Positions 36,663-46,392 of a stretch of 64,000 bases of DNA are shown piece after piece. This stretch comes from Scylla paramamosain (lineage: Eukaryota; Arthropoda; Malacostraca; Decapoda; Portunidae). Both the position numbers and the translations under genes were made by a program. The notes beneath the pieces are model-generated. The model made no database searches. It saw only the letters and a list, made by a program, of their open reading frames with translations, and was not told the origin of the DNA. The first letter of the stretch is position 1, and each line of letters starts with the position of its first letter. Location of the stretch: contig NC_087151.1 in the NCBI RefSeq assembly GCF_035594125.1, forward strand, positions 17,762,001 to 17,826,000. The letters run 5' to 3'.

Positions 36663-36807
36663 ATCTCATGTGAACGGCACCATCTAGCAGACAAGTGATT
36701 TGCCGAAGTAAAATTACAGAGGTACATGAGACTTACCGTAGGTTAGTTGAAATGTGCTTCGGATTTTGCGAGGCACATCACGTCTGCTAGATGGTAGAGT
36801 TCACATG
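36663..36807 (+). repeat. DIRS internal complementary region
   Basis: 36663-36713 is the complement of the left end (31724-31774). 36712-36807 is the complement of the right end (36947-37042) with two mismatches seen. Read on the minus strand it shows the two element ends joined as tctgta-att-ttacttcgg, i.e. the circular junction. Confidence 0.95.
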
Positions 36808-36921
36808 CCCTCCACTCCCTCCCTTTGTTAATTGATAATTCTTGGTTTACACAACAAAAATTCACTGACTGGAAGGGTTGGGAGATAATATTTCATGTGG
36901 GTAGTTGTATCTTTAAAGACT

Positions 36922-37042
36922 GACTGTGGCGAAGTGTAGTGTATCTCATGTGAACTCTACCATCTAGCAGACGTGATGTGCCTCGCAAAATCCGAAGCAC
37001 ATTTCAATTAACCTACGGTAAGTCTCATGTACTTCTGTAATT
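36922..37042 (+). repeat. DIRS right terminal repeat
   Basis: Inner part inverse to the left repeat; outer 96 bp inverse to the ICR. It ends in tctgtaatt, followed by LINE-A sequence atgaggaaagta. Confidence 0.92.
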
Positions 37043-37730
37043 ATGAGGAAAGTAACAGATGAGGAGGATTGCAATGCTTTAAATCATGACTTAATTAAGA
37101 TTAATGAATGGTCATTGAGGTGGAACATGGAGTTTATTGCTAAAAAAAAATGTAGTGTGATGAGGTTTGGAAAAAGTAAGAAAAGACCAGTTGGCAACTA
37201 TTACTTAAGGAATGAGGAAATCTCTATAAGATCAGAAGAAAAAGATCTAGGAGTATATATTACTGATAATTTATCATTTGTGAAGCACATAAACAAAATT
37301 ATAAGAGAAACATATAATTTGCTGAGAAACATCAGGATAGGATTCTCCTATATTGATGAAGATATGATAAAAAAAAACTGATAACAACGATGATACATCC
37401 GAGATTGGAGAACGCAGAATTAGTAAGGTTGCCAAGTTTGTAAAAGGATACAAGAAAGTTAGAAAGAATCCAGAGAGCTGCAACTGAAATCCATGCAAAC
37501 TTAAGAGAGTATAGTTATGAGGAAAGGCTGAAGAGATTGGGCGGCAAGAAACATAGCTTCCTCCACAGAAATATAAGAGTGTGGAATGAACTTAAGGATG
37601 AGACTGTGTGTGCAAAGACAATTCATAAATTTAAAGAAAATCTAGATAAAAGTCGATATGGAGATGGGACAGCACGAGCCTAGTGTGGCTCTTGTCCTGT
37701 ATTTTACAACTAGGTAAATACAACTAGGTA

Positions 37731-37736
<6 letters not shown>
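37040..37736 (+). mobile_element. LINE-A copy 4, 3' part
   Basis: Resumes at ATTATGAGGAAAGTA in register with copy 2 (24391) and encodes the thumb and tail: LIKINEWSLRWNMEFIAKKKCSV, RSEEKDLGVYITDNLSFVKHI, LLRNIRIGFSYIDEDMIKK, then frameshifts and an internal deletion near 37540. It ends CAACTAGGTAAATACAACTAGGTAAAC (two copies of the end motif, 37707-37733), then (CA)n. Confidence 0.9.

Positions 37737-37792
<56 letters not shown>
37737..37792. repeat. (CA)n between LINE-A copies 4 and 5
   Basis: Starts after the doubled end motif of copy 4. The 5' end of fragment 5 follows at about 37793. Confidence 0.97.
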
Positions 37793-37797
<5 letters not shown>

Positions 37798-37955
37798 TTA
37801 CTGAAATGGGACACAAGCGACATGGAAGGAAACTAAAAAGAGACAATTATAAGGAGTAGTGGATGAAGCGGTAGTGAGTGCAAAGACAATAAATACATGA
37901 TTTCAAGACAATATCAGGCACTGAGAGATACAAAGGCAAGACAATACAACTAGGT

Positions 37956-37958
<3 letters not shown>
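37793..37958 (+). mobile_element. LINE-A copy 5, short 3' end
   Basis: Only about 165 bp of 3' terminal sequence (acaataaatacatgatttca), ending CAACTAGGTAAA at 37947-37958. It is sandwiched between two (CA)n tracts. Confidence 0.8.

Positions 37959-38022
<64 letters not shown>
37959..38022. repeat. (CA)n between LINE-A copies 5 and 6
   Basis: Follows the end motif of copy 5; copy 6 begins right after with accaaacatggtaataaacc. Confidence 0.97.
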
Positions 38023-38024
<2 letters not shown>

Positions 38025-39840
38025 AAACATGGTAATAAACCAGAAGTGACATATTTAATGGAAACCAAACTAAAAGAGGAAATAAATGAGATATGCAAAG
38101 GAAGGATATAGCTCATGGAGAGGAGACAGAAAAGGAAAGGGAGGAGGAGTGATGATATTGGTAAAAGAGGATATTGTTGTTGAGGAACTGGAATATGGTG
38201 ATGGAATGGCAGAAATTTTGAGTGTTATGATTAAGATAAAAAAAGGAAAGTTACAGTGACACATACCACCAAAAACTAAGGCATGGGAAACAAACAGATA
38301 TAAAATTATGCAACTAGAAACAAGAAATAGCATTGAGGAAATGATAAGGAAAAGTATCAAAGTGCTCTTAGTAGGCGACTTCAACATTTAAGGAATTAAC
38401 TGGAAGGAAATTGGAGTGAAAGAAAATGTTGGGTCATGGAGCAAAAAACTTATGCATACTGTGATGGTGGATACGATGAGACTGTGAGTGAATGAACCTA
38501 CAAGATGCAGAGAAAAAAAAGAACCATCATAGTTGGACTTAGTGTTTACAAAAACCCTAGAAAATAGACCAATTATACATTGTCTGAGTCCAATGGGAAG
38601 AAGTGATCATGTGACAATAGAAATGGTACTACAGGAGAAAATAGTGTTCCAAAGGAATGAACAATTTAGAAATGGTAAGGCAAACTTTGCAGAGCTTAAT
38701 AAATTTTATGGAAAAATTAAGTGGAAAGACCTATTTGAAGGTAAAGTAGTGCAAGAAAAATATGAGATATTTTTTAGCAAGTATAGAGAGGGGATGAAAG
38801 AGTTTGTACCAAGTAATAAAGTGAAAATTGGGATGCATGAATGGTATAATGCCAGGTGTGTAGAAGCAAAAAAGAAAAAGGACAGGGCATGGAGGAAAAC
38901 AATAAGAAAACTGAACAGAATTAATAGGGAAGAGTACAGAAAGGCGAGGAATGAACATAGCATAATAAGAGAATAAAGAAATTTAGAAAGTGACATACTA
39001 AGCAAATGCAAGGAAGAGCCCAAACTTTTCTACAGATATGTAAATGGAAAAATGAAACATAGGGATGAAATATACACATTAAAAAGGAAAGGAAGAATTT
39101 ATAAAACTACTGAGGAGATGAGTGAACTAATGAATGAGAGTTTTCAATCTGTTTACAAAGGATACTGATTTTATGGGACTGAAAGTGATATCACAGAATG
39201 AGGGAATACAGGAGATACAAGTAATGAGACAAGAAATCAAGAAACTGCAGGAAGAGCTAAATGTTAGAAAACCTATGGGATCAGGTCAAGTAAATGGATG
39301 GATATTTAAAGAATGCAGAGAAGAAATGGAGGAACCCATATGGGACATAATAAACAACTCATTGAAAGAGGGAAAAGTACCAAGGGAATGGAAAAGAGCT
39401 AACATAGTCCCAATATACAAAGAGGAAAATACAATGGAACCATTAAATTACGGACCAGTGTCACTAACAAGTATTGTAAGCAAGCTTTGTGGAATATTAA
39501 TTAAAGAAAAATGGGTGCAACATTTAGAAGATGAAAAGATAATTACAGAAATGCAATTTGGATTCAGGAAAGGGAGATCCTGTGTCACAAATCTACAGAG
39601 CTTTTATATGAGAGTAATAGATGGAGTGCAAGAAAGGGATGAATGGGTTGATGTGGTATGCCTGAATCTTAAAAAAAGCATTTCATAAAGTTCCCCACAA
39701 AAGTCTTATGTGGAAGTTAGAGAATGAAGGAAGTCTTAAGGGAGCAACATTGAGGTGGATGGAGGATTATTTGCAAGGGAGGGAAATGAGAACAGTAATC
39801 AGAGACACTAATTCAAGTTGGCATGAAGTGACAAGTGGGG

Positions 39841-39841
<1 letters not shown>
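38023..39841 (+). mobile_element. LINE-A copy 6, 5' part
   Basis: 5'-truncated inside the endonuclease; continues through the linker and RT fingers until split by LINE-C at 39842. The 3' continuation is 43131-43425. Protein text differs clearly from copies 2 and 4, so it is another subfamily. Confidence 0.85.
38120..39690 (+). pseudogene. LINE-A copy 6 ORF2: endonuclease, linker, RT fingers
   Basis: Endonuclease: KGGGVMILVKEDIVVEELEYG, PPKTKAWETNRYKIM, VLLVGDFNI, LDLVFTKTLENRP and PMGRSDHVTIEMV (the SDH catalytic motif is intact). Linker: MHEWYNARCVEAKKKKDRAW. After a shift, the frame at 39134-39688 gives NVRKPMGSGQVNGWIFKECREEM (GPDG lost), VPREWKRANIVPIYKE, NYGPVSLTSIVSKLCG, ITEMQFGFRKGRSCVTNLQSF and VVCLNLKKSIS, where LDLKKAF is expected. 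Several stops; dead. Confidence 0.8.
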
Positions 39842-39926
<85 letters not shown>

Positions 39927-39948
39927 TAATAATAATAATAATAATAAA
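39842..39948. repeat. (ATA)n tail of LINE-C
   Basis: Trinucleotide array with a few changes. It abuts the LINE-A sequence agtggggta on one side and the LINE-C 3' end on the other. Confidence 0.95.
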
Positions 39949-40045
39949 CGGTTTATTATTTAGGCAGTTAACAAACTGAAAATGTACATAGGGGGTGGGG
40001 AAATACTTAACATTAATCCTAAAGGTAAGTCTAATCTAGAAGGGA

Positions 40046-42780
40046 CTATTGATTGATGGCTCGCACCATGGTGGGAATCGCACTGAGTCTGTACCAGTCA
40101 GTGCGCAGCGCCTTTAGGGGCATCATCTTGTTGTGATGTCTGGTGGCACGGGCAGGGCGAGGCGCGTCAGGCGGCAGCATGTTTCTGAGACGTGGATGAT
40201 GCAGTAGTCCCCTTCCAAACTTCTCCAGAGTCTCTCGGTACCTGGTGGATAGTCTGGACAGGCTCAGGGTGGTCAGGGCTTCTTCATAGGTGGTGTATGC
40301 AGGGCCAAGGATGACCCTGCATGTCCTTTTCTGCACACTCTCTAGCTGTAGCTGCTGAGTGTGTGTGAGGGAGGAGGACCACGCTGGGGAGGCGTATATG
40401 AGTTTGGGGAGGATGAAGGTAAGGTACACCCCCCTTAACTCATCTGTCAGCGTCCCCAGCGACCTGAGTCTGCGCAGCATGTACAGCCTGTAGGTAGCTG
40501 ATCTTATGGTGCTGGCAACATGCTGCTTCCAGGTCAGCTGGTTGTCCACCGTGACTCCGAGGAGCTTGGCACATCGGACCACCTGGAGGGGGTGAGGGCC
40601 CACTGTGAGCTGGGGAGGGGGTACTGGTACAGAGGAGGTACAGAAATGCATCACCACAGTTTTGCTGTGGTTGATGGTCATCCTGCTCTCCTCCGTCCAC
40701 ATCTGCATTCACTCCAGAATTGCTTGCAGTGGCGAGTAGTCCGGGTTCTTGGTGGAAACTGGGACGCCCACAGTGCAGTCGTCCACATACTTCCAGCGAT
40801 GGGGGGTGTCAGTGAGGGTGTCGTTAATGAGGAGGAGGAAGCATAGAGGACCCATCTTGGTCCCCTTGGGGACCCCACATGTCAGCTGTTGGAAATTAGA
40901 GACAGAGCCCTGATAGCGAACAGCCTGACGCCTCCCTGTGAGGAAGTCGGCTAGCCACGCTATCAGGTTAGGAGGGAGACCCAGACTTACTGCCTTGCTG
41001 ATGACAACAATGTGATCAACAAGATCAAAAGCCTTTTTGAAGTCCACAAAAGCAACAGCTAGAGAGGTGTTTTGCTTGTCCAGGTGGCTGTGGATGAATT
41101 CAAGGAAGCTGATCAGGTAATGGGAGGTGGAGGTGGCTTTAATATTTCCAAACTGTCTGATATCCATGGTATTACAAATTTTGGTGTAGGCCCAGTCATA
41201 TACAAAATCTTCACAAATAAGGCTAGGGATGGGGGTGATAGAGACTGGCCTGAGGTCATTGAGTGACTGTGGACTGGAAGTTTTGGGGATGGGGGTGACG
41301 TAAGATGTCTTCCAGTCCTCGGGGCAAGAGTGTTGGGAGAGTGAAGCATTTATTATGGAGCATAGCGGTGTTGCTAGCTCTACAGCAAATTCCTTGTAAA
41401 TTTTTGTAGGAAGGTCAGTGGGTGTGGTGGATCTTGGTTTGAACTTGAGTATTCTCTTAAAAACATCCACCGCCTGGACACTGGGGGGATGAGAGGGAGC
41501 GGGAAGATAGGCAGGAAGCGGAGTGGTGTGGAGGGGAGGAAAGGTTTGACAGATAGCAGCAAAGTGATCGTTCATCTCCTGAGCCGTGAGATTAGCAGGA
41601 AGGTGTGAGGTGCAAGGAAGAGATGAAGTGTGCTTTTGTAGGCCACACAAAGCCTTGATCTTAGCATACCACTGTCTGTTGTTGGTCAGCTTGAGGTGGT
41701 GTATCTTGTCTGGGTAATAGATTGCCTTTGCAGCCTTAATCTCCCTGATCACTCTGTTTCTTAGTTTCCTGTATAGGACTGGGCAGGAGTGGAACGCCCA
41801 GGTCCGCTGACGCATGAGTCTCTTAATGCGGGGTGTCATCCAGGGGGTATCAGATGGGTGCGTTGTGACGTTCTTGGCTGGGAAGTAGCGGTGGAAGGGT
41901 TCTGTGGTGGTGGCGACGTAATTTTGCCATTTTAAGTGGACGTCCTCCACATCCAGCACCTCGGTCCACGGGTGTTGTGTCACCCACTGCCCAAACTCCC
42001 TCATGGCTGAGTCAGGCATGAGGCGGTGGGTCCTGGTGACAGCTGAACGGGGAGTCAAGGTGGTGGGTGTGGGTGTCCACAGTATGGAGAGGTGGGTGCT
42101 CCGTCCCATGGGAGGCAGCGGCTTGGGGGCCAAGTACTGCTGGCCCAGGTCTGTCAGTATAAGGTCGAGGATGGCTTGCTGGTGGGTGGGGAAGTCCACG
42201 ACCTGGGTGAGGTATAGCTGGTGTAGGATATCGTTGATATCTAATCTGTTAAAGTCCCCACAGATGACCAGTTTGGCGGCAGGATACCTCACCCTCAGGG
42301 CATCAGCAGTGTCGATGATGTGAGCGGTGAGTAACTGTGCTGTGGGGGTGGTACACGACGCACACGATGATGGAGGCCGTGTTGCTGGGATGGCAGGGGG
42401 GCGTGACTCTCACCCACAGGGCCTCCACACCAGCAGGAATATTGACAGGGAGGTGTGAGGGGCTGAGGGTAGAGCGGCAGAAAACGGCCACTCCCCACCC
42501 CCCTGCATCCTGACCTCAGGTGATGGTAGAGCTGGTAGTCCTGCATTGTGCACACCTCAGGAACAATCTGCCATGCCTCAGTAACCGCCACAATGTCTGC
42601 AGAGGTAGAACTCACCGTCACAATCAACTCGTCCATCTTGTTGGCTAGAGACGTCGCATTGAATAAGAGGAGGGAGGGAAGACTATACCACACACGCAGC
42701 ACTTCAATGTGCCTGTATTCCTTCTTCCCCACCCTGCGGTCTTCTCTGGCACTGGAGGTCACTACCTTGATGGGATGCAC
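40046..42780 (-). pseudogene. LINE-C ORF2: endonuclease and reverse transcriptase
   Basis: The N-terminal endonuclease starts in the 42295-42780 frame (LLLFNATSLANKMDELIVTV, DIVAVTEAWQ), shifts near 42490 to VAVFCRSTLSPSHLPVNIPA, and shifts again near 42300 into a 527-codon frame: KLVICGDFNRLDIND, ILDLILTDLGQ, GRSTHLSILW. RT: KPRSTTPTDLPTKIYKEFA, WKTSYVTPIPKT, DLRPVSITPIPSLICEDFVY, FGNIKATSTSHYLISFLEF, VAFVDFKKAFDLVDH, CGVPKGTKMGPLCFLLLIND and the palm RWKYVDDCTV. A TGA at 40709-40711, apparently a W-to-stop change, separates a further 220 codons (MTINHSKTVVMHF ... LLGVTVDNQLTWKQH). Only two shifts and one stop were noted. It resembles the CR1 group. Confidence 0.88.
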
Positions 42781-43130
42781 ATGTTTCCCCTCCCCTCGAC
42801 CCGTGGTTCCAAAATAGTTTCAAGGTCTTAAGGCACTTTATCACGTTGGGCGGCAGGTAACCGGATCCTCACCTATGATGCAGGAGGTAGTTGCGTTTGT
42901 ACGTTTGCACTGGAGCACACATTATTCTTTATGTGTCAACACGCACTCGCTAAATGTGTTCACAAGTACAACAATCCCACCAGGGCGAGCCTAAAACTAA
43001 AAGCTAAAAGTTGAAAACAGAAAAAAACTGAGGTCGCTATCACTAAGGGGCGGGGAAGGCCAACAAGCTGGCCGAGGCTGCCCGAGAGCACCAAAGGTCA
43101 CACGTCCTGCCCGTGTAAGGTCAAGACTGT

Positions 43131-43425
43131 GTGTGTCCAACGCAAGGATCTGTGTTGGCACCTATTATGTTTCAAATATATGTAAATGATATGACAGAGA
43201 ATCTAAATAGTTATATAAACCTTTTTGCTGATGATGCAAAAATAATGAAAATGATAAAGAATGAAAATGACTGCAAGGAATTACAAAAGGATAGTGACAA
43301 GATACATGCATGGAGCCAAAGATGGAAACTAGAATTTAATGCCAGAAAATGAGAAGTATTGGAAATAGGAAAAGAGACTTCATGGAATTATAAAATGGCA
43401 GGAGAAATGATAGATTATGAGCCAA
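43131..43425 (+). mobile_element. LINE-A copy 6, 3' part
   Basis: Resumes with PTQGSVLAPIMFQIYVNDM (SGVPQGS completed across the LINE-C), palm INLFADDAKIMK, and thumb WSQRWKLEFNARK, then TGA. LINE-A text fades after about 43420. The catalytic FADD is intact. Confidence 0.85.
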
Positions 43426-43899
43426 CTCATTTATTACTGTGACACTGAGGGATGTAGCACAACTTGACACCCTTCCGTTATGTGACCAATTCCATTTATA
43501 CAGAATGATTAGGTACCACATCATTATGTACATGCACTTGTATGTGGATTTTGAACCTCAAGCAATACAGGTTTGCAGGTTTGCAATTTTACTGGACTGT
43601 GGTTTCATTAAAATGGAAAGAAAACTTCAATCATTTGTTCTCAAAATCAAGCAAAAATAACAAAATGTTTCTACTTTATGTCTACATGACATTAATAAAA
43701 ATGAAGACAAAAAAAATTAAATATAGCATGAAACTGCTGTTTTATGATTTTTAAAAAGGTCAGTTTGTGAAAATCATGCAAAAAAACAAAAACAAATGAC
43801 AACAAATACAAAACATTAAAAACAAATTGAAGTATCATTCATGTGATAGTTATAGTAGTATTATGCATAACATAAAGGCATCAAGACCACAGATGCAAA
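43426..43899. other. No recognised gene
   Basis: AT-rich DNA, possibly the 3' UTR of the candidate minus-strand exon that follows. Nothing recognised. Confidence 0.4.
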
Positions 43900-44152
43900 T
43901 TATAGCTGCAGCAATTTCTCTCCTAAAGGAGACAAGTCACAGTTATTGTCTTCATCCAGCTGAGGATTAAACTTCATTCTTTTCTGTTGTAAGCAAGGCA
44001 CACTAAAAACTATGATCATGGTGGCATGGTAATAAGGTATTATTTTCTTAGGAAAGTATCTGTATATCCCAGATTTATTAACCAAAACAGCCCATATAAA
44101 TAAAAAATACAGGTACACCAAGACCCATGCAATTTTGACAAGTTTTATTTTC
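43900..44152 (-). CDS. Candidate terminal exon of an unidentified membrane protein
   Basis: On the minus strand an acceptor-like pyrimidine tract (ttcctacaattctatag) ends at 44153. From 44152 the sequence is open for 83 codons to a TAA at 43900: KIKLVKIAWVLVYLYFLFIWAVLV (hydrophobic helix), NKSGIYRYFPKKIIPYYHATM, IIVFSVPCLQQKRM and an acidic tail NPQLDEDNNCDLSP. It has no stops, no repeat relatives in the window and a balanced composition, so it could be a real host exon. I do not recognise the family. No partner exon was found, so it may also be a chance frame. Confidence 0.35.
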
Positions 44153-44560
44153 CTATAGAATTGTAGGAATTTGTCATTTAAAACCTAAAATATGCATAAG
44201 AATACTCACAATGACTAGCACTTAGAAAACTTATGCACATTCATATTTCCTGTCCTGATGCCATGGAAGAGGCTGTTGGAGGTACAATGGTAAGTAGGTG
44301 GGAATTACGTATTGTTGTTGTGTGCTGTGTCACCCAGGACGTACGTGAAATAATATATTTAAGAAACACCTGTGAGCACTGGTACAGAAAGTGAGAGGCT
44401 GTGATCTATGTCTTGGCTGCAATGAGAACAGATAGCCATCAAGACAACAATAGGCATATGCATGAATCTGAGGTACTATCTTTGTACTAATTAGACTCCA
44501 AAACAATTGGCACAGCTTCTGGAATACAGGGGAAATTCAATACTTGACTTGATACTTGAA

Positions 44561-44603
<43 letters not shown>

Positions 44604-44700
44604 AAAATATCTGCTAATTGTGAATATTCATACATAGCTGTAAACAAAGACTGCCATCTTCCTTTCCCTCCATATCCTGCCCTGCAGCAGTCTTATTATT
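44153..44700. other. No recognised gene; (AATA)n at 44560-44604
   Basis: Apart from the tetranucleotide array nothing is recognised. Under the exon model above it would be intron. Confidence 0.5.
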
Positions 44701-45330
44701 AATGGGGGATAAGCCCAAATGGAAAAATGTGGTGATAACTACCAAGTGAGAAAAGATTATTGATAAATACAAGAAAGGGGCAGGATTCACCAAACTTTCA
44801 GTTGAGTAAGTGTAGTACAGCAAAATCTACAGTAGCTGCCATACTAATGAACAAGACCATTACAAGAACTAAAGAGGCAATGGATGTGAAAAAACAGCTT
44901 AAGCAGGCTGAGGCTGTGTAAAAAAAATGGAAAAATTACTGATGGTGTGGATAAATGAAAAGAAGATAGTTGGCAATTCTGTGTCAGAGAGCATAATTTG
45001 TGCAAAGGCTCAATGGTAACCTTATTCCTGATACCTGTGGCTCCAATTCATAAGATTTTAAAGGTAGTAAGGGATGGTTTTAAGATGAGAACAGAGATTC
45101 ATTCTGGTGTTAGGCATAGCAAGGCTGCTAGTGCCAACAAAGTTGCCACTGAGAAGTTTGTGCCTGAATTAGTGAAGGAAATGAGGTCTCTGAGGAGAAC
45201 CCAAGGCCTGGAAGTGAACAGTGATGGTGTGGATGAGGTAGGTAGAAGACCCCACCACTGAAAGCTATGTAATTGTCATAAGGAACATCTGCAAGAGGTA
45301 ACTGTCTTCTATGGATGGTGACTCATCAGT
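44701..45330 (+). mobile_element. Tigger-like transposase relic, internal deletion
   Basis: Plus-strand CENP-B/jerky-type DNA-binding region: VVITTK..KIIDKYKKGAGFTKLS, YSKIYSSCHTN-type helix-turn-helix remains, LLMVWINEKKIVGNSVSESII (second HTH), and in another frame DGFKMRTEIHSGVRHSKAASANK with VATEKFVPEL. It then passes to C-terminal-like text (NSDGVDEVGR, NCHKEHLQEVT) without any DDE domain, so the catalytic part is deleted. No TIRs found. Old and inactive. Confidence 0.65.
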
Positions 45331-45789
45331 AGTTAAACCTTTTGATATTCAAATAATCATCTGGAATGAGTTAAGTTTCAGTATTAAGTTTCCATTGTAC
45401 TAATTATGTGCCCTGAAGGGCAATGCTGAGAGGATTGAACATGATGTGTGCACTCCTTTATTTGATCACATCTCAACAAGCTCACATAGGCTGGCCTTTG
45501 TGGTCACAATGAAGTCGTTCTGTGCATGTAATAAAGGCATTTTGCATATCCAGTTTAACAAGCCAATATGACACCTACAAGAGATGAAAATATAAGGATA
45601 AGAATATTAGATGATGGTACCAATGCTGGTACTGTGCATTACATAGATATCTGATGACATAGTACTTCCACTGAGACTGAGATCTGATGAAATTTTTATT
45701 TTTATTTATTTTTATTTTACTTTTTATTTATTTATTCTTTTTACATAAGCTTGAAATTAATTGCATTTCTTCTCATATTTATTTCACTT
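45331..45789. other. No recognised gene
   Basis: Could be Tigger 3' flank; a T-rich tract (TTTAT)n lies at 45690-45735. Confidence 0.45.
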
Positions 45790-46392
45790 TGCAGCTGGAT
45801 AGCATAAAGGTTGGTTTACACAAGGCAATTCTTTCTCCAGGCTAGCTCCTGCCATGTGGAACTGCTGGCAGATTTCAGCTGAAAGCATTCATGCAGTTGA
45901 GAGCAACTGCAGGTGTCTGCCTGAGATTCCTCCAGGCTAGGAGGTAGGCAGGAGCATTGTTGAGCAGAAGTAGGCACTTGAGTGGGAAGTTATTTTCATT
46001 AAGATAACACCTCACACTAGGAGGGAAAATGTCATGAATCCATTCCAGAAAAAAACTGTCTGGTCATCCAGACCTTACTGCTGGCCCTCCACATGACAGA
46101 CTACCTGCTTTTCACAATGTCGTTTTTCTTAAACACATGGGGTTTCTCCAAATGATACACTAGCATTAGTTTTACCTCACAATCAACACTAGCACTGCCA
46201 CAAAGCAAAAGAATTAGCCTGTCTTTCATAGGCTTGTGTCCAGGCAAAGCCTTTTCCTCTTGGGTTATGTATGTTCTGTTTGGCATTTTTTTCTAGAGGA
46301 GTCCAGTCTCATCACAATTGAACACTTGCTTGAGGATAAAACCCTCAGCAGTTACATATGCACCAAACCCTTTCACAAATTCTTTTGCATCT
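45790..46392 (-). mobile_element. Tigger-like transposase relic, DDE part
   Basis: Minus-strand text: KEFVKGFGAYVTAEGFILKQ, VFNCDETGLL with TAG in place of the Trp, then KKMPNRTYITQEEKALPGHK and KDRLILLLCGSASVDCEVKL with LLVYHLEKP-type text. Further on, after shifts, is LLLLNNAPAY, where the second catalytic Asp of DNAPAH is Asn. It is cut on its 5' side by the LINE-B that starts at 46393. A distinct copy from the plus-strand relic nearby. Confidence 0.8.

Larger units (their letters stand above)
31724..37042 (+). mobile_element. DIRS-type tyrosine-recombinase retrotransposon
   Basis: A complete 5.3-kb DIRS element: left inverted terminal repeat, gag, RT/RNase H with C-terminal extension, tyrosine recombinase, internal complementary region (ICR), right inverted repeat. 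The ICR (36663-36807) consists of the complement of the outer left end joined to the complement of the outer right end, the hallmark of DIRS (established). There is no target duplication. The element splits LINE-A copy 4 between its palm and thumb codons. Coding frames carry several stops and shifts. Confidence 0.93.
39842..43130 (-). mobile_element. LINE-C, near full length, GC-rich
   Basis: A minus-strand non-LTR element of about 3.3 kb that splits LINE-A copy 6 within SGVPQGS. Its 3' tail is the (TAA)n-type array at 39842-39948, its 3' UTR is about 39949-40045, ORF2 spans 40046-42780 and the 5' UTR about 42781-43130. No ORF1 is seen. Its base composition is visibly richer in G and C than the surrounding DNA and its frames are the least damaged in the window, so it is probably the youngest LINE here. 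Confidence 0.88.

Noticed and set aside
41072..41266. Plus-strand frames within LINE-C (also 40520-40846, 42003-42323)
   Set aside because: Antisense to the clearly conserved LINE-C ORF2.
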